A stretch of 64,000 nt of DNA from Hyphomicrobiales bacterium (GTDB lineage: Bacteria > Pseudomonadota > Alphaproteobacteria > Rhizobiales > Rhizobiaceae), in assembly GCA_900469955.1 (NCBI GenBank), contig UBYX01000003.1, positions 451,870 to 515,869 on the forward strand, read 5' to 3'. Under the pieces are notes generated by a model that searched no databases, was not told where the DNA came from, and worked only from the letters and a program-made list of their open reading frames with translations. Positions 8,415 through 17,157 of the stretch are shown piece by piece. The translations under genes were made by a program, and so were the position numbers. Positions within the stretch are counted from its first letter, which is position 1, and each line of letters begins with the position of its first letter.

Positions 8415-10016
8415 TCAATAGGCCGCGATGTCGGGCCAGCGAATTTCAATGCCTTCGCGCGTGAGCTCTTTCTGGAAGTCATGGAGATGCCCATCGTCTT
8501 CCTGCACTTGGTGAGGCTTCAGCCCCTTCTCGAGGCAATAAGCCGCGAGCATGCCCGCCACTTCGCCGACATTCCATTCGACGGGATGCAGGCGGTAGCA
8601 GCCATTGGTAATGTGGGTGGTGCCGATATTCTTACCGGCAGCGATGACATTCTTCATCCGCTGCGGCAGCAGCGACCCGAGCGGAATCTCGAACGGGCAG
8701 GACGGCACGTCGATATAGTTGTCGCCGCCGGTCGAGGGGTGCAGGTCGATGCGGTACATGCCGATGCCGACGCTATCGCGGTACTTCAACGCACCCTTGT
8801 CGCCGCGTACAGAATAGGACAGATCCTGCTCCACGATGCGGGTGACCGGCTTGATGCGGCGACTTTCGCGGATATAGGGCGCCATAGCGAGACCATGTTG
8901 GGTGCCGGTGATATCGCCGCGAAGGCGCAGCCCGCGATAACCCTGCCCTCCGTCGACGCGCGGCGCCTCCGTCTGTAGCCAATAAAAGACCGAATAGGAC
9001 AGATCGGCCGCCGCTTTCAGGTGACGCGCTTTTTCCTCTTCCGACACATCAATGATCGTGCCGTCCATATAGTCGATCATCGGCCAGTTCACGAAGCAGA
9101 TGTCTGACTCATAAAAGCCGGGTCTGAAGTTGCGCCGTGCCGCGATGCGACGGAAGAGCCAGAGGTTTTCGTCGCCGCCGCCCTTGCGCTGGTCTGCATC
9201 GACAGCCAGCGGATCATCGTCGACGTTCGGTGTGAAGGAGCGCGTGGTGAATTCAAGCGTGCGCGGATGCGGCGCTGTGAAGCCAAGCAATGGCCCGCCC
9301 CAGAAATGGGGCTGGTATTTGCGCCAGTGGTCGTAGTTTTCCGGCTTGTCGATCGTCTGGTCGCCGTCCACGCAATCGACGGCGAAACAGACAGACACCG
9401 CCTGGACATTGTCCGGCTGTGCTTCGGAAGGTGCGCTCGGCTCGCCCGTATCTGACTGCGCCTCAAAGCCTTTCACATACTCCGTACCGGTCATGGGCAG
9501 GAGATCGCCCAGCTCGGTGGCGTCGAGAATATAATCAGCAGAGATGACGATCTCTCCGCCAGTATCGCGATGGCGGACGGTGACGGAGCGAACCGTATCG
9601 CCGTCGACATCGGCCTCAACCGGGCGATAGGGCTGCAGAACCGTAAGACGACCCGCACCACGATAGGGCATCAGCATCGCTTCCATCACCGCCAGGCTGA
9701 CGCGCGGCTCGGCGCAGATGCGGCTGACCCATCCACCACCCGGATTGAGGTCGCCCCATGCCCGGGCGCCTTCCGTCAGCGGATAGTTGTCCCGATAATA
9801 TTGACGAATGTTGTTGCGCAATTTGCGATAGGAACGCGTGATACCGAACTGCTCGACCCAGGTGTGCTCGTCGGACGGCACCGCCTGGCTGGTCAACTGA
9901 CCGCCGATCCAGTCGAATTCCTCGGTCATGATGACTTTTTGGCCCGCCCGGCACGCACCGAGTGCCGCCGCCACGCCCCCAAGGCCGCCACCCAAAACCA
10001 GAATGTCTGCTCGCAT
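8415..10016 (-). CDS. FAD-dependent oxidoreductase (FAD_oxidored family)
   Basis: A 533-residue flavoprotein. The N-terminus has a Rossmann FAD-binding motif, DILVLGGGLGGVAAALGA (about residues 4-21), and the C-terminal part carries the second FAD contact around KNVIAAGKNIGTTHITNG and CYRLHPVEWNVGEVAG. This pattern matches the FAD_oxidored family, found beside sugar and polysaccharide-degradation genes. ATG 10016 is chosen because the Rossmann motif begins directly after it; an open frame continues upstream only through the lacI gene. It is 13 bases downstream of the lacI stop and 28 bases upstream of the binding-protein gene. The substrate is unknown, most likely a sugar or sugar derivative taken up by the neighbouring transporter. 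Confidence 0.85.
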   Translation of the reverse strand: MRADILVLGGGLGGVAAALGACRAGQKVIMTEEFDWIGGQLTSQAVPSDEHTWVEQFGITRSYRKLRNNIRQYYRDNYPLTEGARAWGDLNPGGGWVSRICAEPRVSLAVMEAMLMPYRGAGRLTVLQPYRPVEADVDGDTVRSVTVRHRDTGGEIVISADYILDATELGDLLPMTGTEYVKGFEAQSDTGEPSAPSEAQPDNVQAVSVCFAVDCVDGDQTIDKPENYDHWRKYQPHFWGGPLLGFTAPHPRTLEFTTRSFTPNVDDDPLAVDADQRKGGGDENLWLFRRIAARRNFRPGFYESDICFVNWPMIDYMDGTIIDVSEEEKARHLKAAADLSYSVFYWLQTEAPRVDGGQGYRGLRLRGDITGTQHGLAMAPYIRESRRIKPVTRIVEQDLSYSVRGDKGALKYRDSVGIGMYRIDLHPSTGGDNYIDVPSCPFEIPLGSLLPQRMKNVIAAGKNIGTTHITNGCYRLHPVEWNVGEVAGMLAAYCLEKGLKPHQVQEDDGHLHDFQKELTREGIEIRWPDIAAY

Positions 10017-10029
10017 GTCTTTCACGTGT

Positions 10030-11061
10030 CTAGATCCGTTTCTTTGCAGGTCCGAGCGTTTCGCCCTCGACCGGTTCACAGGACAAAAGAATCTGCTCGA
10101 CGGGAGTTGCCCCCTCGATGCGGCGCACCAGCATGGCGGTCGCCTCGCGACCCATCTCCTCGCGCGGGATGTTGAAGGAGGTGAACTGAATATGGCTCCG
10201 TTCGGCGCGAACATGGCTGCCAAGAACCACCGAGGAAAAATCCTCAGGCAGTGACAAGCCTCGTTCGCGAGCCGCCGCCTCGACACGCACCGCATCGGCC
10301 AGTTCGACAAAGAAAACTGCAGTCGCACCGCTTGCGGCAATCGCTTCGAGGGCTTCACCGGCCGGCCGACCGACTTCGTTGATATGGAAGACCAACTCGG
10401 CGCCCTCGGTGACAGCCTCGGAGAAACCACGCCAGCGGTCGACGACGGATTCGGCCGATCCGTTAGGACCGACATAGGCCAGTTTCTCATGGCCAAATGC
10501 CCTTGCCTTTTCGACTAAGGCCCGAGTTCCGTTGGTGTAGTCGCCGCCGACATAGGGTACAGGTCCGCCAGCGTCCTCACGTCGGCCGATCGCCACGAAG
10601 GGATAATCACCGGAAACCAGCCTCTTCAGTTCGTCGCGGTCGAATTCACGGCCAAGCACGAGGCAACCGTCCGCGATCCGAAGTCGATTGCCATCGGAAA
10701 AGATTTTACGCTCTCTCCCGACGCCCGCGCCGGTCAGCAGCAGCAGGTCGTAGTTCTGCGCCTGCGCCTGCTCTTCGATGCCGAGCAGGAAGGGCGTGAA
10801 GAAATCTGCCTGTTCGCTTGGAAAAGCTGGTTCGTAAGTGAAGACGCCGAGGATGCGGTTAAGGCCTTTGGCCATACGGCGAGCAATCGGATCAGCCACA
10901 TAACCTGTGGTGCGGATAACGTGCTGGACACGATCCCGGGTTTCCTGGGGAATCCGCGCCAAAGCGGCCGGAGCGCCATTGAGCACCAGCGAAACGGTTG
11001 CCTGACTGACGCCGGCTAACTTCGCAATGTCGTGCTGCGTCAAGCGCTTATGGCCTGCCAC
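10030..11061 (-). CDS. LacI-family transcriptional regulator of the adjacent sugar operon
   Basis: A 343-residue LacI/GalR regulator. The N-terminal helix-turn-helix (LTQHDIAKLAGVSQATVSLVLNG, about residues 6-28) and hinge helix (DPIARRMAKGL) are followed by a periplasmic-binding-protein-like effector domain. The start is GTG 11061, with GGGAGGAATTCCA in front. It is the first gene of the operon (regulator, FAD oxidoreductase, importer, TIM-barrel-like protein), so it should control itself and the transporter together. Tandem candidate operators lie at 11090-11122, immediately upstream. Confidence 0.92.
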   Translation of the reverse strand: MAGHKRLTQHDIAKLAGVSQATVSLVLNGAPAALARIPQETRDRVQHVIRTTGYVADPIARRMAKGLNRILGVFTYEPAFPSEQADFFTPFLLGIEEQAQAQNYDLLLLTGAGVGRERKIFSDGNRLRIADGCLVLGREFDRDELKRLVSGDYPFVAIGRREDAGGPVPYVGGDYTNGTRALVEKARAFGHEKLAYVGPNGSAESVVDRWRGFSEAVTEGAELVFHINEVGRPAGEALEAIAASGATAVFFVELADAVRVEAAARERGLSLPEDFSSVVLGSHVRAERSHIQFTSFNIPREEMGREATAMLVRRIEGATPVEQILLSCEPVEGETLGPAKKRI

Positions 11062-11089
11062 TGGAATTCCTCCCGATCGCCTCTTGACT

Positions 11090-11122
11090 GCTAATGCGTA
11101 TTAGCAGCTAATACGTATAAAC
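11090..11122. promoter_or_regulatory. Tandem LacI-type operator
   Basis: A near-palindrome GCTAATGCGTATTAGC (11090-11105) is followed one base later by a second copy of the half site in GCTAATACGTATAAAC (11107-11122). The sites are centred about 17 bases apart and lie 29-61 bases upstream of the lacI GTG and 43 or more bases upstream of the divergent SGNH hydrolase start. The symmetry and position fit a LacI-family operator controlling the leftward operon and possibly the rightward gene. Binding is inferred. Confidence 0.6.
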
Positions 11123-11164
11123 AATAACAGTCGGCCCGATGTCAAGCCAAAATCTGAGGACGTG

Positions 11165-11830
11165 ATGACGCAGTATGGTGATCATTTGAAAAGGCGGGGA
11201 ATTTCCGGCCTCCGGGTGTTCGGCGACAGCATCACCGCAGGCTTCAATGCTACCCGGCCGCACCTTGCCTGGCCTGCCCTCTTCGCTGCAGGGTTTAAAG
11301 ACTTGCCGATCCGCAATGAGGCAATTCCTGGCACGGTGCTGCAGGGCTCGTGTCTGGCTGATGGAAAGCCAAAGCCAGACAACGGCATTGGTCGCTTCGG
11401 AAAAGCGCTTCTTGACGCCCCTCACCGCGACGCGGTCCTGATCCTCTATGGCTACAACGATGCTCGATATACGGCTGCGCCTGATACAATGAACCTCAGG
11501 AATTTTTCGGGCGACTATGCGAAGATGCTGGAGTGCCTGATCGAGGCTGGACACACCGAACGGCTTGCCATCGGCAGTCCACCCTATATTCCGGATGGGG
11601 GTTTTTGGGTTGGCAGCGCCGGCTTTACGGGCCAGACTCGGGACGGCTTCCAAAGCTATGTCGAAGCCGTGCGCATGCTGGCGCGACGCTTTTCGATCTT
11701 CTACGCGCCTGTCTATGAGACCATGAAGGCTTGCGGCGACGGTGCCTTGGCCTCGGACGATCTAATCCATCCGAACGACGCCGGACATCGCGCGATCTTC
11801 GGCGCGTTTAAGGAGGCGGATCGTTCATAG
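11165..11830 (+). CDS. SGNH/GDSL-family hydrolase
   Basis: A 221-residue single-domain SGNH hydrolase, an esterase or lipase-like fold. Block I is RVFGDSITAG with nucleophile Ser22, block III is YGYNDAR with the oxyanion Asn, and block V is SDDLIHPNDAGH with the catalytic Asp and His near the C-terminus. No signal peptide is evident, so it is probably cytoplasmic. GTG at 11162 directly precedes the preferred ATG. It is divergent from the lacI operon and shares its operator region, so it may deacylate a sugar ester imported by that system. This functional link is inferred. Confidence 0.82.
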   Translation: MTQYGDHLKRRGISGLRVFGDSITAGFNATRPHLAWPALFAAGFKDLPIRNEAIPGTVLQGSCLADGKPKPDNGIGRFGKALLDAPHRDAVLILYGYNDARYTAAPDTMNLRNFSGDYAKMLECLIEAGHTERLAIGSPPYIPDGGFWVGSAGFTGQTRDGFQSYVEAVRMLARRFSIFYAPVYETMKACGDGALASDDLIHPNDAGHRAIFGAFKEADRS

Positions 11831-11912
11831 GGCTGCAAACCAAGGCCGGCCAAACTCTCGACCTCTTCGCACTATCGAGCCGACTGGCCGCGCGGTTTAC
11901 ACCAACGCCAAA

Positions 11913-11933
11913 TAAGGATAACATTTATCCTTA
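11913..11933. promoter_or_regulatory. Rrf2-type operator, 21-bp palindrome
   Basis: A perfect inverted repeat TAAGGATAA-N3-TTATCCTTA lies 33 bases upstream of the Rrf2 regulator ATG. The same overall length and half site recur at 14852-14872 upstream of the carboxymuconolactone-decarboxylase-like gene. Position and symmetry suggest autoregulation by the Rrf2 protein; this is inferred. Confidence 0.65.
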
Positions 11934-11966
11934 ATCCGACGGCGTCGAACGAATGGAATACTACTT

Positions 11967-12455
11967 ATGATCCTGAAGAGCCAAGTCGAGTGGGCGCTTC
12001 ACTGTTGTGCCATTCTGTCGGGCCTTCCGGAAGGCCGCTATCTGTCGACAAAGGCGCTTGCCGAGCTGCATGGCTTACCCAAGGAATATTTGTCCAAAGC
12101 GCTGCAGAGCCTGTCGCAGGCGGGTCTCGTGCTTACGACGCTCGGACCCTCGGGAGGATATCGGCTGGCAAAGACGCCGAACGAGCTGACATTTCTTGAA
12201 ATCGTCGAGGCCGTGGAGGGCGGCGGCCGGACCTTCGTTTGCAACAATATTCGTGCCAACAACCCATGCCGACCAAAGGGTTATTGCGAAAGCAGCCCCT
12301 GCGCGATCGCACGCATCATGTGGGAGGCAGACGAGGCCTGGCGTGCCAAGCTGCGCAGCGTGACGCTTGCCGATCTCGGAGAGATCCTGGCGCAGGACAT
12401 CCCTCCGGATATCTGGAAGGGTACATTTGAATGGGTGCTAAAGCGGGCGGGATGA
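11967..12455 (+). CDS. Rrf2-family transcriptional regulator
   Basis: A 162-residue Rrf2 regulator with an N-terminal winged helix. The recognition segment is about STKALAELHGLPKEYLSKALQSLSQAGLV (residues 27-55), followed by the wing GPSGGYRLAK. Three cysteines (CNNIRANNPCRPKGYC, about 92-107), plus CAIARI just after, occupy the region where IscR/NsrR/RirA-type members bind an Fe-S cluster. The spacing is not that of IscR, so a redox or metal-sensing role is plausible but unproven. Its end overlaps the convergent mscS-like gene by 18 bases. A 21-bp palindrome upstream suggests autoregulation. Confidence 0.88.
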   Translation: MILKSQVEWALHCCAILSGLPEGRYLSTKALAELHGLPKEYLSKALQSLSQAGLVLTTLGPSGGYRLAKTPNELTFLEIVEAVEGGGRTFVCNNIRANNPCRPKGYCESSPCAIARIMWEADEAWRAKLRSVTLADLGEILAQDIPPDIWKGTFEWVLKRAG

Positions 12456-13466
12456 GTAGGCCCGTTCTGGCGCGACCGTGCTTTTGTCAGCCTTTGCAGG
12501 CGGAGTGTAAAGATAGCTTTGGGGCGGCAGGGCAAATTCGAGGCCGTTTGCTTCGCAATGCTGATGGACCACGTCAATCACCTCATTTCTCGCAGGCGTA
12601 CGATTAGCCGGGCTCGTCACCCGAAACTGCAGCTCGGCTTCGATCGCTGTGGCATCGATCGCCTTGAGGGCGACGATCGGCGCGGGATCCTGAACGATGG
12701 TCTGGCAGCTTTGCAACGCCGTTTTCATCACACCTTCCACCAGAGCCGGTCGATTCGATGCCGCGATCCGCATCACCAGTATGATCATGTGGGTTTCGTC
12801 AGGACGCGTGAGATTGGTTACTCCAACTTTCGCAAGAGTGCTGTTGGGGATCACCATGACATTATGGGCCGGGGTGAGGATCTGCGTGGAGCGCCAGTTG
12901 TTCTCCACCACCCGGCCTTCGGTTCCATCGCCAAGTTGGATCCAGTCGCCGATGGTAAAAGGTCTTCCCAGCGTCAGCGCTATCCCAGAAAACAGGTCGC
13001 CGAGGGTGTTCTGCAGTGCAAGGCCCAAAATGATGGCAATGACGCCGGAGGTCGCAACGAGTGTACCGATCGGTGCGCCGAAGACGAACCCGATAATCGA
13101 GAGACTTACCCCCAGATAGACTACGGCAACGATGAGATCCTGAAGGAGCCGTGCCTCAACCGGCCTGCCGTCGAGGACGATGTAGATGCGTACAAAACCG
13201 ATGGTCGCCCAGGCGAGATGGACCCACCAGAGAACGCGTGCCGACGTGCCGAGAAAGTCCCGCCCTTTGGCGACCTCGGCCGCATCCACGCTGTGCGGCA
13301 AGATACCGGTAAAAGCCAGCACGGCGGTCATGGCCGAGAAAAAGACAATCTGCACGATCAGCCGGGCAGTGGGCCTTCCGCGACCTTGCAGGTGCCAGAC
13401 GACAATACCAGCCACTCCCAGCAGATTCACCAGGACAAGCGCAATCAAAGAGTGATCAGACAGCAT
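12438..13466 (-). CDS. MscS-family mechanosensitive channel protein
   Basis: A 342-residue small-conductance mechanosensitive channel homologue in the inner membrane. About four predicted spans precede the pore-lining helix and signature LGLALQNTLGDLFSGIAL (about 145-162), followed by the beta domain start RPFTIGDWIQLGDGTEGRV. The C-terminal cytoplasmic domain runs to about 325. The length is slightly above E. coli MscS because of the extra N-terminal spans. It is monocistronic, convergent with the Rrf2 gene (18-base overlap). The role in osmotic down-shock is from family knowledge. Confidence 0.88.
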   Translation of the reverse strand: MLSDHSLIALVLVNLLGVAGIVVWHLQGRGRPTARLIVQIVFFSAMTAVLAFTGILPHSVDAAEVAKGRDFLGTSARVLWWVHLAWATIGFVRIYIVLDGRPVEARLLQDLIVAVVYLGVSLSIIGFVFGAPIGTLVATSGVIAIILGLALQNTLGDLFSGIALTLGRPFTIGDWIQLGDGTEGRVVENNWRSTQILTPAHNVMVIPNSTLAKVGVTNLTRPDETHMIILVMRIAASNRPALVEGVMKTALQSCQTIVQDPAPIVALKAIDATAIEAELQFRVTSPANRTPARNEVIDVVHQHCEANGLEFALPPQSYLYTPPAKADKSTVAPERAYSSRPL

Positions 13467-13566
13467 GGTCGTGCCTCAAGTCGGGGCTTAGCACAGTCAC
13501 CAGGGACGGATGCGTTTCCGCACCCGGCCCTGCGGCGGCTCGTTCGCACAATGCCCCAAATGCTAC

Positions 13567-14319
13567 TCACTTGCTTGCCGATGTGGCAAACCATTCCTCG
13601 AAGCCGATATGACCAAGGCGCGGATTGTCGTCGGAGACCAGAGATCCGTCCTCCAGGCGCGCGCCGAAATAAAGCGCCTCGCGGTCTGCTTCGACCCTGC
13701 GGGGATCGCCGAGTTTAGCGAGGTACCGGGCAACCAGTTCGTTCAGGCGCGAACGTTCAGGTCCGGCAATCTCTATTGTGCCGTTGACCGGCGCAGCGAG
13801 CGCAACTTGCGCCATCGCATCAGCAACGTCATCCGAAGCGATCGGCTGCACGAAGGCTGGAGACAGACGAACCGTATCACCGATGGTGCCGGATTGGGCG
13901 ATACCACTCAAGAATTCCATGAACTGGGTCGAATGAACGATGGTGTAAGGAATGCCGGCAGCCATGATCAGCCTCTCCTGAGCTAGCTTTGCGCGGAAAT
14001 AGCCGCTCTCCTGGAGACGTTCGGTTCCCACCACCGAAAGCGCCACATGATGTTTGACCCCGGCGCTTTTTTCTGCTGCAAGCAGGTTACGCCCTGACGT
14101 CTCGAAGAACTCCATAACGGCTTTGTCCTCGAACGAAGGGGAATTGGCGAGGTCGAGCACCACCTCCGCGCCGACAAGTGCGTCGGCAAGACCTTCGCCA
14201 GTGATCGTGTTGATGCCCGTGTTCGGCGAGGCGGCAACCACGTCGTGGCCTCGGCTTCGCAAGCGCTCGGTCGTCTTCGAACCGATGAGGCCGGTCCCGC
14301 CAATGATGACGATTTTCAT
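13567..14319 (-). CDS. NmrA-like NAD(P)-binding reductase
   Basis: A 250-residue atypical short-chain dehydrogenase of the NmrA/SDR_a5 type. The dinucleotide-binding motif MKIVIIGGTGLIGSKTTERL sits at the very N-terminus, so ATG 14319 is chosen over an in-frame extension to 14361; GGGAGAGCTGAC precedes it. The central segment GYFRAKLAQERLI resembles the YxxxK region in context but lacks a classical Tyr-x3-Lys. It lies 38 bases downstream of the CxxC decarboxylase-like gene and probably shares its transcript and its Rrf2-type operator. It might be a quinone or aldehyde reductase; this is not decided by the sequence. Confidence 0.82.
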   Translation of the reverse strand: MKIVIIGGTGLIGSKTTERLRSRGHDVVAASPNTGINTITGEGLADALVGAEVVLDLANSPSFEDKAVMEFFETSGRNLLAAEKSAGVKHHVALSVVGTERLQESGYFRAKLAQERLIMAAGIPYTIVHSTQFMEFLSGIAQSGTIGDTVRLSPAFVQPIASDDVADAMAQVALAAPVNGTIEIAGPERSRLNELVARYLAKLGDPRRVEADREALYFGARLEDGSLVSDDNPRLGHIGFEEWFATSASK

Positions 14320-14357
14320 AGTCAGCTCTCCCTTTGCAGTTTGCCTTTGCTGATCAC

Positions 14358-14837
14358 TCAATTCAGCCCGGCCTTGTCGAGGCCATAAAGCTTGTCTGCG
14401 GACCCGGGTACGGCCTTGAAGGCGATGCTAACACGGTTCCAGGCATTAATGGTCATGATCGAGAAGGTCAGATCGGAAATTTCCTTCTCCGAAAGCTGGC
14501 CGCGAACACGCTGGTAAAGTTCGTCCGGGATGCCGCCTTCAGGGAGTTCCGTAAGCGCTTCCGTCCAGGCGAGAGCAGCGCGTTCACGCGGAACGAAGAG
14601 GTTGGATTCACGCCAGATCGCCACGTGATAGAGCCGCAGCTCGCTCTCGCCGTGGATTTTTGCTTCCTTGACATGCATGTCGAGGCAGAAGCTGCAGCCG
14701 TTGATCTGCGAGGCACGAATGTTCACCAGATCACGAATCTTCTGTTCGATCACGCTGTCCCTCAAGGACATGCTCAACTCTGAGATCTTTTTGAAGAACT
14801 CGGGGGATTGCTGGGCATAATTCAGGCGCTGGGTCAT
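14358..14837 (-). CDS. Carboxymuconolactone decarboxylase/AhpD-like protein
   Basis: A 159-residue CMD-family protein. The redox motif CSFCLDMH (about residues 47-54) is the CxxC-x3-H active site of AhpD-type alkylhydroperoxidases, so a peroxidase or thiol-disulfide role is more likely than true decarboxylation. The start ATG 14837 is preceded by AGGAGAAG. Two overlapping palindromes at 14852-14891, matching the one upstream of the Rrf2 gene, occupy its promoter region. The next gene is an NAD(P)-binding reductase, a plausible redox partner. Confidence 0.87.
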   Translation of the reverse strand: MTQRLNYAQQSPEFFKKISELSMSLRDSVIEQKIRDLVNIRASQINGCSFCLDMHVKEAKIHGESELRLYHVAIWRESNLFVPRERAALAWTEALTELPEGGIPDELYQRVRGQLSEKEISDLTFSIMTINAWNRVSIAFKAVPGSADKLYGLDKAGLN

Positions 14838-14851
14838 GATCTTCTCCTAAT

Positions 14852-14891
14852 TAAGGACTCCAAATGTCCTTATGGACATAAGATATCCTTA
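14852..14891. promoter_or_regulatory. Two overlapping Rrf2-type operators
   Basis: Site one is TAAGGAC-N7-GTCCTTA (14852-14872), a perfect 7+7 inverted repeat spanning 21 bases. Site two, TATGGAC-N7-ATCCTTA (14871-14891), overlaps it by two bases and matches at five of seven arm positions. Both have the length and half site of the palindrome at 11913-11933. They lie 15-54 bases upstream of the CMD gene start, where a repressor would block transcription. The link to the Rrf2 protein is inferred. Confidence 0.6.
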
Positions 14892-14940
14892 ATTGCTGGA
14901 CAGTAAAGCATTGATCGCCTAGGCTGGGGGCATAAGGCTT

Positions 14941-15894
14941 ATGCGAAAAGGTATGGGTGTAGAGATGGACCTGGTTTCTGCCTTGAAGACGTTTCTGCGG
15001 GTGGCCGAAACGGGATCCTTTTCAGCCGCGGCCACCGATCTGGGACTGACCCAACCCGCCGTCTCGCGGCAGGTATTGGCATTAGAGGCCCATTTCCATT
15101 CGAGGTTTCTGCACCGTACCACCAACGCGCTTGCACTGACGGCAGAAGGCGAGCGAATGATCCCCATGGCTTTGAAAGTCATGGAAGCCGTGGACGCGCT
15201 GGGCGACACGACCTGCCCGGAAGGCACGACGGTGTCGGGAAAGGTCAAGCTGAGTTTGCCGGCTCCCCTTGGGCTCTACATGAGTGACCGTCTTCCCGTG
15301 CTGCTTAAGGCGCATCCGAAGCTGGTGGTAGAACTGATCTGGCGCGAAGAGCCGTCGGATCTCGTCGGTGACGGAATAGACCTCGAGGTCCGTCTCGGAG
15401 ATGTGGGTCACAGCAGCCTGATTTACCGACGTATCGGCTGGACAACGGCATTCCTCGTGGCTGCGCCCGATTATCTCCAAAGACGGGGAGCGCCTGCGAC
15501 TCCCGAGGAAATCCAAGACCACGACTGTCTCTGCTATAACCGCGGTGGCACCTGGCGCTCCTGGCATTTTTCCAATGGATCCGACGAGGTTGCCGTGCGG
15601 GTTATCCCTCGCCTGATCGCAAACAATCCGGTTGCCGTTCATCATGCGGCGCTTGCAGGCAGCGGACTGGCCATTCTATCCCACATCTTAGCCGGCTCTG
15701 ACATCGAGGCGGGTAGGCTCGTAAACGTTATGCGCGATTTCCCGCCTGTGCGTCTCCCGATCAATGTCGTCTACGCGTCCCGCCGCAACCTGCCGCTGCG
15801 GGCCCGCACAGTCCTCGACTTCCTGGTCGAAGCCACGCGTGAGGATGCCCTCATGACAACGACCGAAGCAAGCGCCTGCGAAGGGAACCGATAA
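14941..15894 (+). CDS. LysR-family transcriptional regulator
   Basis: A 317-residue LysR regulator. The winged helix is at the N-terminus (LVSALKTFLRVAETGSFSAAATDLGLTQPAVSRQVLALEAHF, about residues 10-50), followed by a periplasmic-binding-like effector domain from about 95. Alternative starts are ATG 14953 and ATG 14965; only 14941 has a G-rich stretch (GGGGG, ten bases before) that could serve as ribosome site, so the choice is uncertain. It is divergent from the CMD gene and shares its 100-base control region, so it may co-regulate that operon. Confidence 0.87.
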   Translation: MRKGMGVEMDLVSALKTFLRVAETGSFSAAATDLGLTQPAVSRQVLALEAHFHSRFLHRTTNALALTAEGERMIPMALKVMEAVDALGDTTCPEGTTVSGKVKLSLPAPLGLYMSDRLPVLLKAHPKLVVELIWREEPSDLVGDGIDLEVRLGDVGHSSLIYRRIGWTTAFLVAAPDYLQRRGAPATPEEIQDHDCLCYNRGGTWRSWHFSNGSDEVAVRVIPRLIANNPVAVHHAALAGSGLAILSHILAGSDIEAGRLVNVMRDFPPVRLPINVVYASRRNLPLRARTVLDFLVEATREDALMTTTEASACEGNR

Positions 15895-16076
15895 TTGCAC
15901 ACGCGACCGACACCAAAAAGGTCATCATTCGTTGACCGAAAAAAGACTGGCTCAGAAGTTTTCCTTTGTGCCGAAAACGGATCGATGCGAAGTGATCTTT
16001 GTCCACTGGTGAAAAGTTCTTAATTCAAATCAATCTGTAAGCGTATCTCGCAATCGGTCAGGCAAGGCATTTCGTG

Positions 16077-17099
16077 ATGAAAAAGATCGGCTTTCTTTCC
16101 TTTGGTCATTGGACGCCCTCACATCAATCGCAGACGCGCTCGGCCAGCGACGCGCTATTGCAGTCGATCGATCTCGCGGTCGCGGCGGAGGAGCTGGGCG
16201 CCGACGGGGCCTATTTCCGCGTCCATCATTTCGCCCGCCAACTCGCCTCGCCTTTCCCCTTGCTGGCGGCGGTTGGCGCCAAGACAAGCCGCATCGAGAT
16301 CGGCACGGCGGTGATCGACATGCGTTACGAAAATCCGCTCTACATGGCTGAAGATGCCGGCGCAGCCGACATTATTGCCGCCGGACGGCTGCAACTCGGC
16401 ATCAGCCGCGGCTCGCCGGAGCAGGTGATCGATGGCTGGCGCTATTTCGGGTATATCCCGCCCGAGGGGCAAACCGATGCGGACATGGCCCGGCATCATA
16501 CGCAAGTCTTCCTCGACGTGTTACGCGGCGAAGGTTTTGCCAAGCCCAATCCCCGGCCGATGTTTCCCAATCCACCCGGACCGCTGCGCCTGGAGCCGCA
16601 TTCGGAAGGACTGCGCGAGCGCATCTGGTGGGGCGCTAGCTCCAATGCAACAGCCAAGTGGGCTGCCGAGCTTGGGATGAACCTTCAAAGTTCGACGCTC
16701 AAGAACGACGAGACCGGTGAGCCCTTCCATATCCAACAGGCCGCCCAGATCCGAGTCTTCCGAGAGGCATGGAAAGCCGCAGGTCATCAGCGCGAGCCGC
16801 GGGTATCGGTCAGCCGCAGCATTTTCGCGCTCGTGAGCGATCGCGATCGCGCCTATTTCGGACAAGGAGACGAAGGGCAGGACCAGATCGGATTCATCGA
16901 CGAGAATACCCGGGCAATCTTTGGTCGCAGCTATGCGGCGGAGCCAGACGCTCTGATCGGGCAATTGGCAAAAGATGAAGCGATCGCAGAGGCCGACACG
17001 CTGCTGTTGACCGTGCCCAACCAGCTCGGCGTCGACTACAACGCTCACGTGATCGAAGCGATCCTTTCACATGTCGCGCCGGCGCTCGGATGGCGCTGA
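16077..17099 (+). CDS. Luciferase-like (LLM) flavin-dependent monooxygenase
   Basis: A 340-residue luciferase-like flavin-dependent enzyme. Family features are the start KKIGFLSFGHW, AEELGADGAYFRVHHFA (about 38-54), the FMN-contact region TSRIEIGTAVIDMRYENPLYMAEDAGAADIIAAGRL (about 75-110) and GISRGSPEQ. GTG 16074 directly precedes the ATG and cannot be excluded. It stands alone between a LysR gene and a two-component system. It is unrelated in subtype to the two monooxygenase tails at 1.5 and 3.3 kb, which are NtaA-like. Substrate unknown. Confidence 0.85.
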   Translation: MKKIGFLSFGHWTPSHQSQTRSASDALLQSIDLAVAAEELGADGAYFRVHHFARQLASPFPLLAAVGAKTSRIEIGTAVIDMRYENPLYMAEDAGAADIIAAGRLQLGISRGSPEQVIDGWRYFGYIPPEGQTDADMARHHTQVFLDVLRGEGFAKPNPRPMFPNPPGPLRLEPHSEGLRERIWWGASSNATAKWAAELGMNLQSSTLKNDETGEPFHIQQAAQIRVFREAWKAAGHQREPRVSVSRSIFALVSDRDRAYFGQGDEGQDQIGFIDENTRAIFGRSYAAEPDALIGQLAKDEAIAEADTLLLTVPNQLGVDYNAHVIEAILSHVAPALGWR

Positions 17100-17157
17100 A
17101 TACCAGCGCCGCGGTTTGGAGAGCCGCAGCCGCCTTGGACGGTAGGCAGAAAGCAAG

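Noticed and set aside
12519..13718. 399-codon open frame on the plus strand
   Set aside because: Antisense to the mscS-like gene; its composition is that of a shadow frame.
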